Assembly: GCA_036898135.1 (NCBI GenBank)
Contig: CM072523.1
Location: forward strand, 36,983,281 to 37,047,280
Direction of reading: 5' to 3'
DNA length: 64,000 nucleotides
Source: Oncomelania hupensis
Taxonomy: Eukaryota; Mollusca; Gastropoda; Littorinimorpha; Pomatiopsidae
The translations under genes were made by a program, and so were the position numbers. This document shows, one piece after another, positions 42,010 to 55,379 of this stretch. The first letter of the stretch is position 1. Each line of letters begins with the position of its first letter. The notes beneath the pieces were generated by a model, which did not search any database, was not told the origin of the DNA, and saw nothing but the letters and a program-made list of their open reading frames with translations.

Positions 42010-42370
42010 TTTGTACCCTGGCAAGCCAGGGTACACAGGTTGCTGTAAAATGTAGACAGAGAGACAACTGTTGTCTGCGAGTTTAATTTGGACTATTTTG
42101 CCTTGGCTTCTAAAAGTATCTTCTTTTATTATTTTATTTTTATGTTTTTGGAGAAAAAAAAATTAGGGTTGGTGCAAAATATACAGGGTCGGTCACGTGA
42201 CCATAAACGGACTTTTTTTTCTTTGGCCTAAGCGCTGCACATAGGAATAAAAAAAAGTACAATGCACATATGAATAAGCTTCATGGGACTGGTCGTTTGA
42301 AGGGGTGGGCTTGGTTATATGAGCATGCAATGCACTGAAATTAATCGTAATGTACTGCCAGGGTACAAAG
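42010..42370. mobile_element. Candidate MITE with 14-bp terminal inverted repeats
   Basis: TTTGTACCCTGGCA at 42010-42023 is exactly inverted at 42357-42370. Just inside the left end the sequence folds back again: TGTACCCTGGC, AA, GCCAGGGTACA at 42012-42035. The interior is non-coding. No convincing target duplication was found, so the ends are approximate in function. Confidence 0.6.
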
Positions 42371-43234
42371 GCATCCTCTCCCTCTAACTTTGGTGAGTTG
42401 GACAGTTTTAGTGCAGCACATATAAAGGTGAGAATTGACCAATAGCAATACACTGAAATAATTGCAATATTTTACGGTTGAATTGGATTCTTGCAAGATT
42501 GTTTGCGAATGAATTTTTGTGCGCATATAAGTATGGATGAAAAAGAAAGTGAACAGGTAACCTTTAGCTGTAACATTGGTGACATGAGTGCAAAAGTGTT
42601 TTGAATGGAAATAAAACAAAATTTGCGGTATTACGGAACAGCACGTTCTTGACACGGGTTAAATCAGAAGCGTGCAGAATGAGGCTATTGCAGTTTGTGG
42701 ACATTTTGTTTATTTATTTATCTCAGAAACGGTTAAACGTTCGGTAAGGAAATGTCGGCTATAACGATTTCGCGGGTTTTGAGCGCACAGCAGGCCGATC
42801 CGCAGCGCCCAGCACCTGCCCAGATCAGCGTCCATACCGGACAAACTTTACAGTAGAGGCGAAGAAGGACTTCCGGCTAAGCAATTTATATATATAGACA
42901 ATAATACTTCATTTCCTGTCTACACCCATTACACGTCAAACTCTGATTTCTTTAGAGAAGATCTCATGGAAAGCCACGCACTTTTTCGACATATCTCCTA
43001 AGCTGAACAACTGCCCTCCAGACAACAGTGGGACCGAGAGGAAGATGTACGAGAATACCATATAGAGATTCAGTCTCGTATATATGTTTTATATGTTTCT
43101 GTTTCGGGGGTCTCTATCAACCATAAGCAGTAACTTGTTTTCCTTTGTCCGCACACACATTTTCTCCTCCCTTTCCCCTATTCCAAGCGCTTCTTCTGTG
43201 TCACACACTCAGCACTCTCCACCCCCATCCCCTA

Positions 43235-43237
<3 letters not shown>
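42371..43237. other. Non-coding, no feature seen
   Basis: No recognised domain or repeat. Short frames only. Confidence 0.4.

Positions 43238-43318
<81 letters not shown>
43238..43318. repeat. (CT)n microsatellite
   Basis: About 40 CT units with one A interruption at 43287. Confidence 0.95.
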
Positions 43319-43323
<5 letters not shown>

Positions 43324-43479
43324 CCTCACCACCCTCCCACACGTATACATACTCATCCTTCCCTTTCACCCCAAACCCTCTCCGTTCCATTATCTCTTGA
43401 ACTCGATAACTCAGTCCCACCCAACGAAGATGCTTTATCTGTTAGCAAGTTCTGTATCGAAAGTAGTCATCCTTTTCCT

Positions 43480-44170
43480 GTTTCGTTAACAAATTTTTTT
43501 CTATAATGAAGCTTCAAGAGTTCGGAAACAAATCCCCACTTTAGTCAGGAACGAAGAAATACAATTCATGTCGCAAATGTCAACAATACAGTTAATCTGC
43601 AAACCCGAAACAAAAACAAGTTGTATCCAACGAAACGCACTCCCAGTCACTGTCTAAAGATAAACTTTGTTTTCTTTTTTTTTTTTTTTTGGGGGGGGGG
43701 GGGGTCCGAAACCAAACCATTTTCGTTCAACAAAAATTAAAATGCAAAAGTTTGAAGAGTTAATAAGTATTAAAGAAAATATACTTCTCTGGTCGCAAAT
43801 TTCGCAATTACAAACAGAAATAGACAAGTTGTATCCAACGAAACTCACTCCCAGTCACTGTCGAAAAGAAATTTTTTTTTTCTACAACAATAAAGATTCG
43901 AAAAATTCGAAGAACTAGTCACAACCTAACAAATGCAGTTCTTTTATCGCAAATTTAGCATTTGCAACTCAATCTGCGATCTTCTCAGCAAACCCGAAAC
44001 AGAAACGACAAGTTGTATCCAAGAAAACTCACTCCCTGCAGTCATTGTCCAAAACAAACAAGCAAACAGCCCCTTTTTATTCCTTTAAAACTAAAAATGA
44101 ATACATTCATAACAATTAATACAGGACTACAGAAAATACAGTTCTTGTCGCAAATTTCGCAGATAGGATG
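43480..44170. repeat. Diverged ~150-220-bp tandem array
   Basis: CAAGTTGTATCCAACGAAAC (or close) starts at 43617, 43825 and 44009, each followed by the CACTCCC...GTCA(C/T)TGTC block. TCGCAAAT starts at 43571, 43793, 43947 and 44148. About 3.5 diverged units, with poly(T)/poly(G) at 43678-43704. Non-coding satellite-like array. Confidence 0.75.
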
Positions 44171-44219
44171 AATAGGAATAGACTGTGTCTTCGGCGAAAC
44201 GAATCCTTCGCTCAGACAG

Positions 44220-44729
44220 GTTATTATCGAACCGTTTGGTGTTTTTCTATCAGTAGTTGATTCAGCCCCAATGCTTGAATCCTGATAAGTGTAACTCGGA
44301 TTCGTTTATCCACGCAACCCGTTCACTCAGCAATAAGGCATAAGTCGTCGTATGAAGTTTTCCAATTTTATTCAGCGTACATCAACAACTGCATACAATC
44401 GCTCCAGATTACGTCAGAACGTTCCAGAGTGACGCGTTACAACCAATCAAACTAAACTTCGTCATCACTGTCTTACGTCATACAGCATTCTTCATCATAA
44501 GAGAATCTCTCAGCTTATAGTGGATCTATCTAGATTCTTCGATCGATAATGAACATGCAACTCTAGAGAATTCTCCAATAATATCGACCAATGAAAATTA
44601 TCAACGTTATACAAAGCTTCTTCTAACAACAACGCAAAATCTAATCAAAGGTAAATACACTCTGTTATTGAATGCTTTGCGAAACAAAACGAGTCACACA
44701 CGAACTATCGTGCGCGTTTCAACGTAACA
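44220..44729 (-). mobile_element. Diverged solo LTR related to element 2
   Basis: Aligns over its length with the element 2 LTR: TTTCTATCAGTA, CTCGGATTCGTTTATCCACG, TTTTATTCAGC, CGATCGATA and the terminal GCGTTTCAACGTAACA. No internal region follows. The left end is degraded and no target duplication was seen. Confidence 0.8.
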
Positions 44730-45678
44730 CCGCGTATGAACGAACGTGTAATCTTCCTTTAGATCGAAACGATATTGACCTCTCTATGACAGGTGAAAAT
44801 TTCGCGATATATAATAAAATATAGGCCTATATCAATATCTTCCTCGTTATAGGACTGTAGTTTTCGATCTAACTGAAGATGCTATAGGTTCGTTTCTTAC
44901 GCGGTGGGGGTAACGAATGAGTTAAGCTTACTATTTTCGTAAAGAACCTGAGGGAACCGCCATTATGTAATAATGTTTTAATTCTATAGATAGTTGAAAG
45001 GGAAGAAAACTCATTTATTTTATGTAAATCAATCTCTTTCTCTTTCTCTCTCTCGCTCTCACACAAACACACACATACATAACACACACACACGCACACA
45101 CACACACCCAAACACACCCCCACACACACAAACTGGAGACAAACAAATAACTGATTTTGGAATACATGTAGCTTACCAAGTATTGCGACAAGGCAAGGCC
45201 GAGAAGCACGCACCGCCCACAACGTATATTACTTCCCTTTCCATTACCCCCTACCCTCATCCACCCCTTACTCACCACACGCCCCCAAACCATCATCATT
45301 CCCGAACCCCACCATTCACTTGGTCAATACACAAACCAACAACAACAGCAACAACAACAACAAAGAATAAAAATAATAATTTTCTTACGAAATCGCCCAC
45401 AAAATATTGTCCAAAGTGTCACAACGTTCAGCCTTCCAATCATCAACCAATCATCTCTTTCCCCTATCTCTCCACCTTCCATGCCTAGTTTAATCAAGAC
45501 AAGAAAATGGCCCATGAAAGGACTATGTAATATAAAAGCGTTTATGTAAACAAAGTCCCATATTTAAGCCAGCGCAGCTTTCTTAACCTAGGTTCGTAAA
45601 TATTGGCCAGCAGACTGAAGGCACTCGCAGACGGCCGGAATATAACGTGTTGGTTATGCAAGCCTTTTTACAACGTCA
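44730..45678. other. Non-coding with CT/CA-rich patch
   Basis: CT then CA/CCCA repeats lie at 45033-45131. CCCCA/ACC-rich sequence at 45240-45330 and a CAA-rich run at 45340-45362 follow. Predicted peptides here are low-complexity artefacts. Confidence 0.5.
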
Positions 45679-46151
45679 ATGATGAAATTCCACAATTTTT
45701 GTTTTGACATTCATCTTTGGCAATTTTCATCCGACACACTCATTCTCAGGATACCCCGCCCCAAAGCGTTCTCTCTTGGTTCTAGATCTTTTTCTGTCTA
45801 TGGACCAAATGCCTGGAATTCATTACCACTTTCTCTCCGCAGCATGCCTCTAAAGCAAACCTTAAAGCTCATTTCTTCTCTAAAGTCATATTCTGATCTG
45901 TTCTGTTTTCAAAGGGCTTCTTCAATATTGCCTCATCATTTTGTGTGCGTGCGCGTGTGTGTGTGTGTGCCTGATTGTGTGTGCATGTGTGGGAAATCAT
46001 TTTGTTTATTACTGCCTCTCCATCTGTCCGCTTTGATTTTTTTTCCTGCTCCCAGCCATGTGTGTATATATGTGTTGTATTAATGTTTAATCAGTGTGTG
46101 AATGCTTCAGGGTGTGTTTAAACTGTCCCTTACTAGGAAAAGCGTCTTAAA
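45679..46151 (+). mobile_element. 3' end of a second CR1/L2-like LINE
   Basis: The frame from 45679 contains RSFSVYGPNAWNSLPLSLRS and then KQTLKLISSLKSYSDLF, the conserved C-terminal segment of CR1/L2-type reverse transcriptase. The frame continues open through a TG-rich stretch to 46083. A 3' UTR with a GGAAAAGCGTCTTAAA tail then runs straight into (ATT)n at 46152. 5'-truncated and non-functional. Confidence 0.7.

Positions 46152-46211
<60 letters not shown>
46152..46211. repeat. (ATT)n microsatellite at LINE tail
   Basis: Twenty ATT units directly after the LINE 3' end. Confidence 0.95.
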
Positions 46212-46313
46212 GAAATATTTCTTTCTTTCTTTCAAGTACCCAAATATACAAGCATAAGCGCTACGACTGTACCGTGTTCCTTTAGATTTGTGTTCCCCCA
46301 AATCTAGGACTGG

Positions 46314-47074
46314 TGTTTAATTTGAAACGCGCATGATGGTACGTGTACGCGCAAGATAGATCTGATCGTTTTATTTTGCAAAGCATGCAATAATAGAGTG
46401 TCTTTACCTTTTATTTGATTTTGCATTGTTGTTAGAAGAAGCTTGGTATGATGTTGATGATTTTAGTTGATCGATATTATGTGAGAATTTTCTAGAGTTG
46501 GTTGTTTACCATCGATCGAAGGATCTAGATAGATCCAATAGAAGCTGAGAGGTTCTTTTATGATGAAGAAAGTTGTATGACGTAAGACAGTGATGACGAA
46601 GTTTGCTTTGATTGGTTGTGGTGCGTCACGCTGGAGTGTTCTAAATTTTTCTGGAGTATAGAGAGACTATATAAGTGCCGCACTGTTTGAAACGAGAGTA
46701 CGTTCACCCGCCCCTATACGCTTAATGTGTCCGGGGACGTAAATTTACTCAAAAAAAAAAAAAAAAAAAAAAAAAACAGAGTTAATATAAAACATCGTTT
46801 CCTATACGCTTTTGTGTCCGGGGACGTTAATCTATTCAACTAAACTAAACTAAACGAGAGTTGAAAGTAGAGAGAATTGTAAAGTGGAGAAAGTGAAAAG
46901 CGATTGAATGCAGTTGTTGATGTACGCTGAATAAAGTTGGAAAACTTCATACGACGACTTTTACATTGTTGCTGAGTGAACGGGTTGCGTGGATAACCGA
47001 ATCTGAGTTACACTTAACAGGATTCAAGCATTGGGGCTGAATCAACTACTGATAAAAAAACAACGAGTGTAACA
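46314..47074 (+). mobile_element. Diverged solo LTR related to element 2, interrupted
   Basis: Plus-strand orientation: starts TGTTTAATTTGAAACGCGC and ends AACGAGTGTAACA. It keeps the TATATAAGTGCCGCACTGTT promoter region, AATAAAGTTGGAAAACTTCA and the TTGCGTGGATAACCGAATC U5 block. A 152-bp insertion splits it. CTAGG follows the right end (47075-47079) and occurs 5 bp outside the left TG, so the duplication is unclear. Confidence 0.82.
46700..46851 (+). mobile_element. Nested dimeric short retroposon with 10-bp target duplication
   Basis: Exact AAACGAGAGT copies flank it (46690-46699 and 46852-46861), and the solo LTR continues across. The insert has two related monomers, each with CCTATACGCTTNNTGTGTCC then GGGGACGT(A/T)AAT. 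The first ends in a pure A run (46751-46776), the second in (ACTAA)n. GTCCGGGGAC gives a small hairpin. The A-rich tails and long duplication suggest target-primed retroposition. I do not recognise the parent RNA. A related piece, GGGGACGTTAATTTAT, lies inverted near 57823-57838. Confidence 0.7.
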
Positions 47075-47288
47075 CTAGGCGGTGACATTACTTTATTAGA
47101 CCCCCATTTGCAGTATCACACCAATAGCATTATGGGGAACATAGAGCTGCAAGGAATATAAACCCAGGGAAACAAAGGCCTAGATATAGGCCTATATAGG
47201 CATGCTCCCAGCTTGTACCCAGTGCCAGAGATCGGTCAATATTCTTCGCTTGCAACAGTTGCAGCCTGGCACGTCGGCCAATCAGTTC

Positions 47289-47760
47289 TCTAGCATACTG
47301 TCTGACCTACAGACATAACACTAACGTTGGCAGACAGGGAGATTTATAATTAAAAAGGATTGGTTAGAGCGGATTGGAGGACGTGGCCGCATTTAGTGCT
47401 CCCCAAGGCGTTACCGCTAATGTCGCACACATAGAGTAAAATAATGGCAATGCACATGGACAGTAGTTAGACGAAACTGAAGTTCTAGCGCACTGTCCGA
47501 CCTACAGACCTAGCACTGAAGTTAGCCGACAAATTAATTAAAAGGAATGGTCAGAGCGGACTGCAGGAGGTGCCACATATGGCTCTACGCAAATACAGCA
47601 CACAAACGGCAAAATATTGACAACGTGCAGTAGTTATACGAAACTGAAGTTCGGATGATGCTGTCTGATCCGCGACCTAGCAGATCTGAAGTCAGGACAG
47701 CGGATGACATTTTCAATTTGAAAAGCGATTGGAGGTGACTGCTCGGTGCAGTTTAAAAGA
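47289..47760. repeat. Three-unit diverged tandem array
   Basis: Units start near 47289, 47485 and 47650 (about 195 and 165 bp). Each has CTGTCYGACCTACAGACC-like sequence, an AACACTGAAGTTRGCCGACA block, GGATTGGAGG, a CAGTAGTTA block and CGAAACTGAAGTT. The third is partial. Non-coding and satellite-like. Confidence 0.7.
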
Positions 47761-47887
47761 TCACCACGAAGCAAAACATTCCGCCGAGTTTGACCTTTAG
47801 TCCTACCTCCTACATGATCAAGGAAGCATGCTGTGTGACCGTGGGAGATGGCGAAATGCTGAAGAATTTATTGGACGAGGCAAAGCG

Positions 47888-48860
<973 letters not shown>

Positions 48861-48922
<62 letters not shown>
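48861..48922. repeat. (CAT)n microsatellite
   Basis: Twenty CAT/ATC units upstream of a SINE copy. Confidence 0.95.
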
Positions 48923-48987
48923 TTTATGACGATTACAGGATGATGTCAATAATGGAACTGGACGCAGACTATCAAAAATTTCACAAG

Positions 48988-49195
48988 TAAAATCGAGTTC
49001 CTTTCCGTCTTCTGATTGCGACTTACTTTTTACATACACCACATGTCCGAGTGATGAATGTTGTTGTTTGTTGTGTATGTAGGAATGTCTGTGAGCGTGT
49101 ATGCTAGTTACAGATCGCCGCACTTTGAGTCTGATTTAGGAACAAGGCGCGTATAGCACCCCATATTATTATTAATATTAATAATATTATTTTTT
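48988..49195 (+). mobile_element. SINE copy (family of 3554), head missing
   Basis: Shares TCGAGTTCCTTTCCGTCTTC, the CACATGTCCGAGTGATGAA block, GTTACAGATCGCCGCACTTT and GGAACAAGGCGCGTATAGCA with the other copies. It ends in ATT-rich DNA (49168-49195). Confidence 0.78.
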
Positions 49196-49207
49196 TTAAT
49201 CATCATC

Positions 49208-49279
<72 letters not shown>

Positions 49280-49280
49280 T
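49208..49280. repeat. (TAG)n microsatellite
   Basis: About 24 TAG units. Confidence 0.95.
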
Positions 49281-50390
49281 ACCGAGCTGTAAAGCTCTGA
49301 ACCTACTGTTTTTGGCTTTGGGCGTCCGCGGTCCGTCCGTCCAGCGTCGGTGCGTCTGGCGTCCCGAGGTGACATTTGCGCACGTTTCTCTGAAACTATT
49401 GGACGGATTTCTTTGAAACGTGGTATTTTGTTAGGAAATAGTGAGCCCTACCAGACGACAACAAAACTATGCATGTTGAGTGAATCATCATTGTGATGTC
49501 ATAATTTTGTTTGGGGCTAATCCTATTTTCTTCCAAACTACTGGAGGTATTTGGTTCAAGTTTAGTACATACTTAGACCTCATCTGTGCCTCCATAAGAC
49601 CAAACCTATTCAAACTTGGTGAGGGAATCATCATAATTTAATTTTTAGAAAGAAAATTTTAAAATTTTATTTTTTAAAAAACAAACTTTGCTTTGCAAAG
49701 ATCATCCTGGAAGGCACGGTGCAAGGAGGCAGAAGAAGAGGGAAACCGAAAAAGAGGTGGGAGGACACCATTGGAGAATGGACTGGCTTGACACTGAGCG
49801 AAGAAGCCATGAGGGTTGCTGAGGACAGAGAAAGGTGGAGTATCTGTGGTGCCCTTACGACCTTCGAGTAACGGGATAGGATAGGATAGGATAGGATAGG
49901 ATGGGAAAACAAACTGTGTATGTAATTAGAACGTCCAGATGCCTTGATCTTTAAACAAAACTACGGTATATTGAGTGAGCTCCTCGTGTGACGTCATCAT
50001 GGTGACGTCATAAATTGCTTCTTTTTTTTTTAAAAAATCCTATTTTCTCCCAAAATACTGGTGGGATTTGCTTCAAATTTGGTATATACTTATCTACCCT
50101 TTAGTTTTACGATGGAGGTGCCTCCAACTTAATATGAAAATTATGCAAATCGAGTGACATAATCATGATGACGACACTTTTTCATTTCTTTTTAAGCTTT
50201 TTCTTTAAATGTTGTATGTAATGAGAATGTACAGATGCGTTCAGCCTTATTCAAAACTTACGTATATCGAGTGATGTCATCGTGGTGACGTAATATTATA
50301 ATGCTAATCTAGTTATTTATTTTGCGCACTTTTCTCTGAAACTAATTGACAGATTTCTTTGAAACTTGATATTTATTGTGTAGGGAGGGG
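49281..50390. repeat. Dispersed non-coding repeat with internal modules
   Basis: Two module pairs recur ~510-950 bp apart: GCGCACGTTTCTCTGAAACT...ATTTCTTTGAAAC at 49378 and 50325, and CCTATTTTCTTCCAAA... TTCAAGTTTAGTACATACTT at 49525 and 50038. GTGACGTCATCATGGTGACG-like blocks occur several times between them. It opens with GTCCGTCCGTCC. It is split by a LINE insertion at 49688. No coding potential; repeat class unknown. Confidence 0.5.
49688..49905 (+). mobile_element. 5'-truncated LINE copy, plus strand, with 10-bp target duplication
   Basis: The last ~218 nt of the 13814 LINE family: GCAAAGATCATCCTGG to (TAGGA)n and GGATGGG. AAAACAAACT flanks both sides (49678-49687 and 49906-49915). This is direct evidence that the (TAGGA)n tail marks the element's 3' end and that insertion is target-primed. 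Confidence 0.92.
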
Positions 50391-50478
50391 GAAGGGGGGA
50401 GAGGGAAGGGGTAGGTGTATGTGTGTGAGAGAGAAAAAAAGCGCGCGAGGGAACTCAGCACACTTTAGGGTCCAGCAC

Positions 50479-50480
<2 letters not shown>

Positions 50481-50574
<94 letters not shown>
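50481..50574. repeat. (ATT)n microsatellite
   Basis: About 31 pure units. Confidence 0.97.
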
Positions 50575-50575
<1 letters not shown>

Positions 50576-51002
50576 GTCCCTTTTGGGTTTAGTTCGGTTG
50601 AGGTGATTTTCGGCAGTCTGCGTCCCGCAAAACGCTGGCGTGACAGTACATGTCAGAATACATGTCAAAGTACATGGGTGACGTGGGAATCTAATGGGCT
50701 TCTATTCTGACGTCTGCGAGCTATTTGTATACTGCGCAATGCGGGAACTCGGTGGCTTCGCCTTCGGCAGCTCTTTAAACTGAACTTGTGCCAGCAATAA
50801 AAGTGTAATCCATTGCTAAAGAGAGCAGCATTTTTCATGCGTTATGCCCTGCGGTCCATTCTTGTCCAAAGCCAAGCTTATTTTCACAGGCAAATAATTA
50901 TAGTCTGCACTTTTTGCAAAGACGTATTCCTATTCCAGATTACTAACGTTGTGCTGTTTTGTTCATCCTAACCCAACTCACTTCTGAATATACTGCCGCC
51001 AT
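50575..51002. other. Non-coding, no feature seen
   Basis: Nothing recognisable. Confidence 0.4.
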
Positions 51003-51003
51003 C

Positions 51004-51068
<65 letters not shown>

Positions 51069-51088
51069 CCATCATCATCCTCATCCTC

Positions 51089-51121
<33 letters not shown>

Positions 51122-51400
51122 CCATCATGATGATGATTATGATGACGAGGATGCTAATCCATCCTCATCCTCATCATCCTCATCCTCATCCTCATCATCC
51201 TCATCATCATCATCATCATCATCGTCCTCCTCCTTCTTCTTCTCCTCCTCCTCCTCATCATTATCATTTGTTTAAAATTTTCTCCTTGTTCGTATGCTTC
51301 TTCTTCTTCTTGTTCTTCTTCTTCTTGTTCTTCTTCTTCTCGTTCTCCTCTTTTTCATCCTTTTCTTTCCAATTCTCTTCATTTTCATCCTCTTGACGAA
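51003..51400. repeat. Alternating (ATG)n / (CAT)n and pyrimidine repeats
   Basis: (ATG)n 51003-51068, then CAT-rich, (ATG)n 51090-51122, CAT, ATG and a long CATCCT/CTT stretch to ~51400. Opposite-strand repeats alternate, so the tract can fold on itself. Confidence 0.9.
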
Positions 51401-51526
51401 TCCCCCGAGTTCGTAAGCTGCACGTGCGCCGGCTAATAATCATGTTCAATATTGTGACAGTAAATATGTCATTTTCAGCGTAAACAACTTTCTTTTCTAA
51501 ATGTCGGTGCAGTGCACAGGGCATGC

Positions 51527-51527
<1 letters not shown>

Positions 51528-51590
<63 letters not shown>
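51528..51590. repeat. (ATT)n microsatellite
   Basis: Twenty-one ATT units, followed by TTTTA-rich sequence to 51690. Confidence 0.95.
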
Positions 51591-52571
51591 GTATTTTATA
51601 TTTTATTTTTATTAGTATTATTATCTTTTATTATCTTTTATTGTATTTTATTCTATTTTATATTTTATTTTATTGTATTTTTATTTATTTATTTATTTTT
51701 AAAAATGTTTTGGGGGTGTGGGGTGGTGGGGGGCTTACACATTTACACACACGCTCTCTCTCACTCACACGCGCACACACTCTCCCTCTCTATCATACTC
51801 ACACACACAGATAACACAACACAACACAACACAATACTCACATCTTACTCCATATACACTCAAGTTCCGTCCAATCAGCTATAGTTAAGTTGGCTTTGGG
51901 TCTTGTGCAATTCGGACGGGAAATATTTATTATATGGTCGTGTATGGGGGCTGAGAGCATGTCTACGTTTCACTCACTAAGCCCCCCCCCCTCCCTCTTC
52001 TGTTCACAAAGGCCTATGTTCCACGCAAGGGTCTATGCTCTCCGGTCCGGGTCTATGTAAACTCAGGTTTGTGTTTCCAATACCTATAATGACTCAGGTA
52101 TTTGTTACTCCAGGTGTTTGCTTGTCCACCCACCGCCCCTCCCATCTTCCTTCCCACCCTCATCGCACCTCTTTCCCCTCAAATACTAGCGTACAGTAAA
52201 TTAGTGATGCATATTAAAGTAATATGTCATTAATATTCACACACACACATGCACACACAGACACACACACGCGCACACACACAAAGACAAACACATTTGA
52301 AAAACAATGTCATACATGTACGTAAACTCCTGAGGGAACAAAGACATTAGAGAACAAAGACATAAGGGAACACAGACCTAAGGAACATAAAGTTGGGCGG
52401 AGAGGGAAGGAGGGAAGGGAGGGGGGAGGGACATACAGCTGCGAGACATAGACATACTCCGTTTCATACGCGATCGTAAATATTTACCTAAAAAGACTAG
52501 AGGGAACATAGACCTTGGGGGAATATAGACCTGGAGAAAGACGAGGCTGACCCCAATGGAGCTCGTTATAT
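51591..52571. other. Non-coding with short CA/ACAAC runs
   Basis: (CA)n pieces at 51742-51810 and 52240-52282 and (ACAAC)n at 51812-51832. No gene recognised. Confidence 0.45.
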
Positions 52572-52716
52572 AAGGGATCAGTACTGGTATTGGATGCAGT
52601 AACTCAAATATTTAAACAACAACAAATTTGATTCTTATTCTGATTTTTGTAATAGCGATCTCTTCACATCGCTGCTTTTTGAGTTCGATTGAAGGGAAAA
52701 AGATTGATAGCATCCT

Positions 52717-52791
<75 letters not shown>
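52572..52791 (+). mobile_element. SINE copy with (ATT)n tail
   Basis: GTATTGGATGCAGTAACTCA, TTTGTAATAGCGATCTCTTC, the GCTTTTTGAGTTCGATTGAA block and GATAGCATCCTGTATT match the SINE at 3554 and 30371 with an internal deletion. The tail passes directly into (ATT)n at 52719-52791. Confidence 0.7.
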
Positions 52792-52792
<1 letters not shown>

Positions 52793-52993
52793 AAGCGCGG
52801 CAGCAAGAGTGCTGAATTCTGTTCCTGTGGTTAACGTCAGTTTGTATATATGCAAGTTATACGCAGGCATGTGTACTTTCGTTTAAAACCAATTTCTTTG
52901 AGTACATCTTCTGTGTTCCTTCCTCTGCGCTTCCTCTGGTTCTTAAATAAACTTTTGTGTAGAAAAGGATCCTGACAAATTGATTTGTGGAGG

Positions 52994-53244
52994 GAGAAGA
53001 AGAAGAAGAAGAAGAAGAAGAAGAAGAAGAATGAGGAGGAGGAGGAGGAAGAAGAAGAAAATGAGAAGGAGAACAAGAAGGAGGACAGTGAAGACAAGAA
53101 GAAGTAGGAGGAGGTTAAAGAGGAGGCGAAAGAGGAGGAGGAGAAGAAGAAGAAGAAGAAGAAGAAGAAAGAAGAAGAAGAAGAAGAAGAAGAAGAAGAA
53201 GAAGAAGAAGAAGAAGAAGAAGAAGAAGAAGAAGAAGAAGAAGA
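52994..53244. repeat. Long GAA/GGA purine tract
   Basis: About 250 bp almost purely purine on the plus strand, mainly (GAA)n, with (GGA)n patches. Mirror-symmetric stretches could form triplex (H-) DNA. Arg/Lys- and Ser-rich frames here are artefacts. Confidence 0.95.
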
Positions 53245-54761
<1,517 letters not shown>

Positions 54762-55299
54762 GAGGAAAAATTCCTGACAGATACACGTATTCATGCCTGG
54801 TCTGACGTTTCCTTCTAATTCTTTGATTGAACGTGCAGCGCTTCCTTTTTGGAGTCTTTCAGCCCATACATGTCACTGGCAGAGAAGCTATCCCCGATGT
54901 GCGTGTGCGTCTATGTGTGTGTGAGGGAATTGGGATGTGTGATGGGTTAGGTGGGGAGGGACGCATTCCTCATCTACATGCTCTAGATCTAAGTAATGGT
55001 TGCAATACATGATAAATTCTTCAAACGTTTCAAAGCTAGCAAGCACTAATGCCATGTTTCCACGAAGCCAGACTAATTAAGTACCACCCCTGGTTTCATG
55101 CTGGTCCAAATCTAAATGCACACTCAACCATAAAATAAGAATTAGATATGAAATATTGCCCCATACTGCGCCGCTTCTGGACGTACTAAAAATAAATAAT
55201 TTTATTTGCATTCATCCATCGAAATAATGTCTATTATTTACGACATTTTATTCATCCGTCATCTGTCTCTGCCTCTGTCTCTGCCTCTGTCTCTCTCTG

Positions 55300-55308
<9 letters not shown>
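54762..55308. other. Non-coding, no feature seen
   Basis: Nothing recognisable. Confidence 0.4.

Positions 55309-55378
<70 letters not shown>
55309..55378. repeat. (CT)n microsatellite
   Basis: About 35 CT units after a CTCTGT-rich lead-in from 55263. Confidence 0.95.
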
Positions 55379-55379
<1 letters not shown>

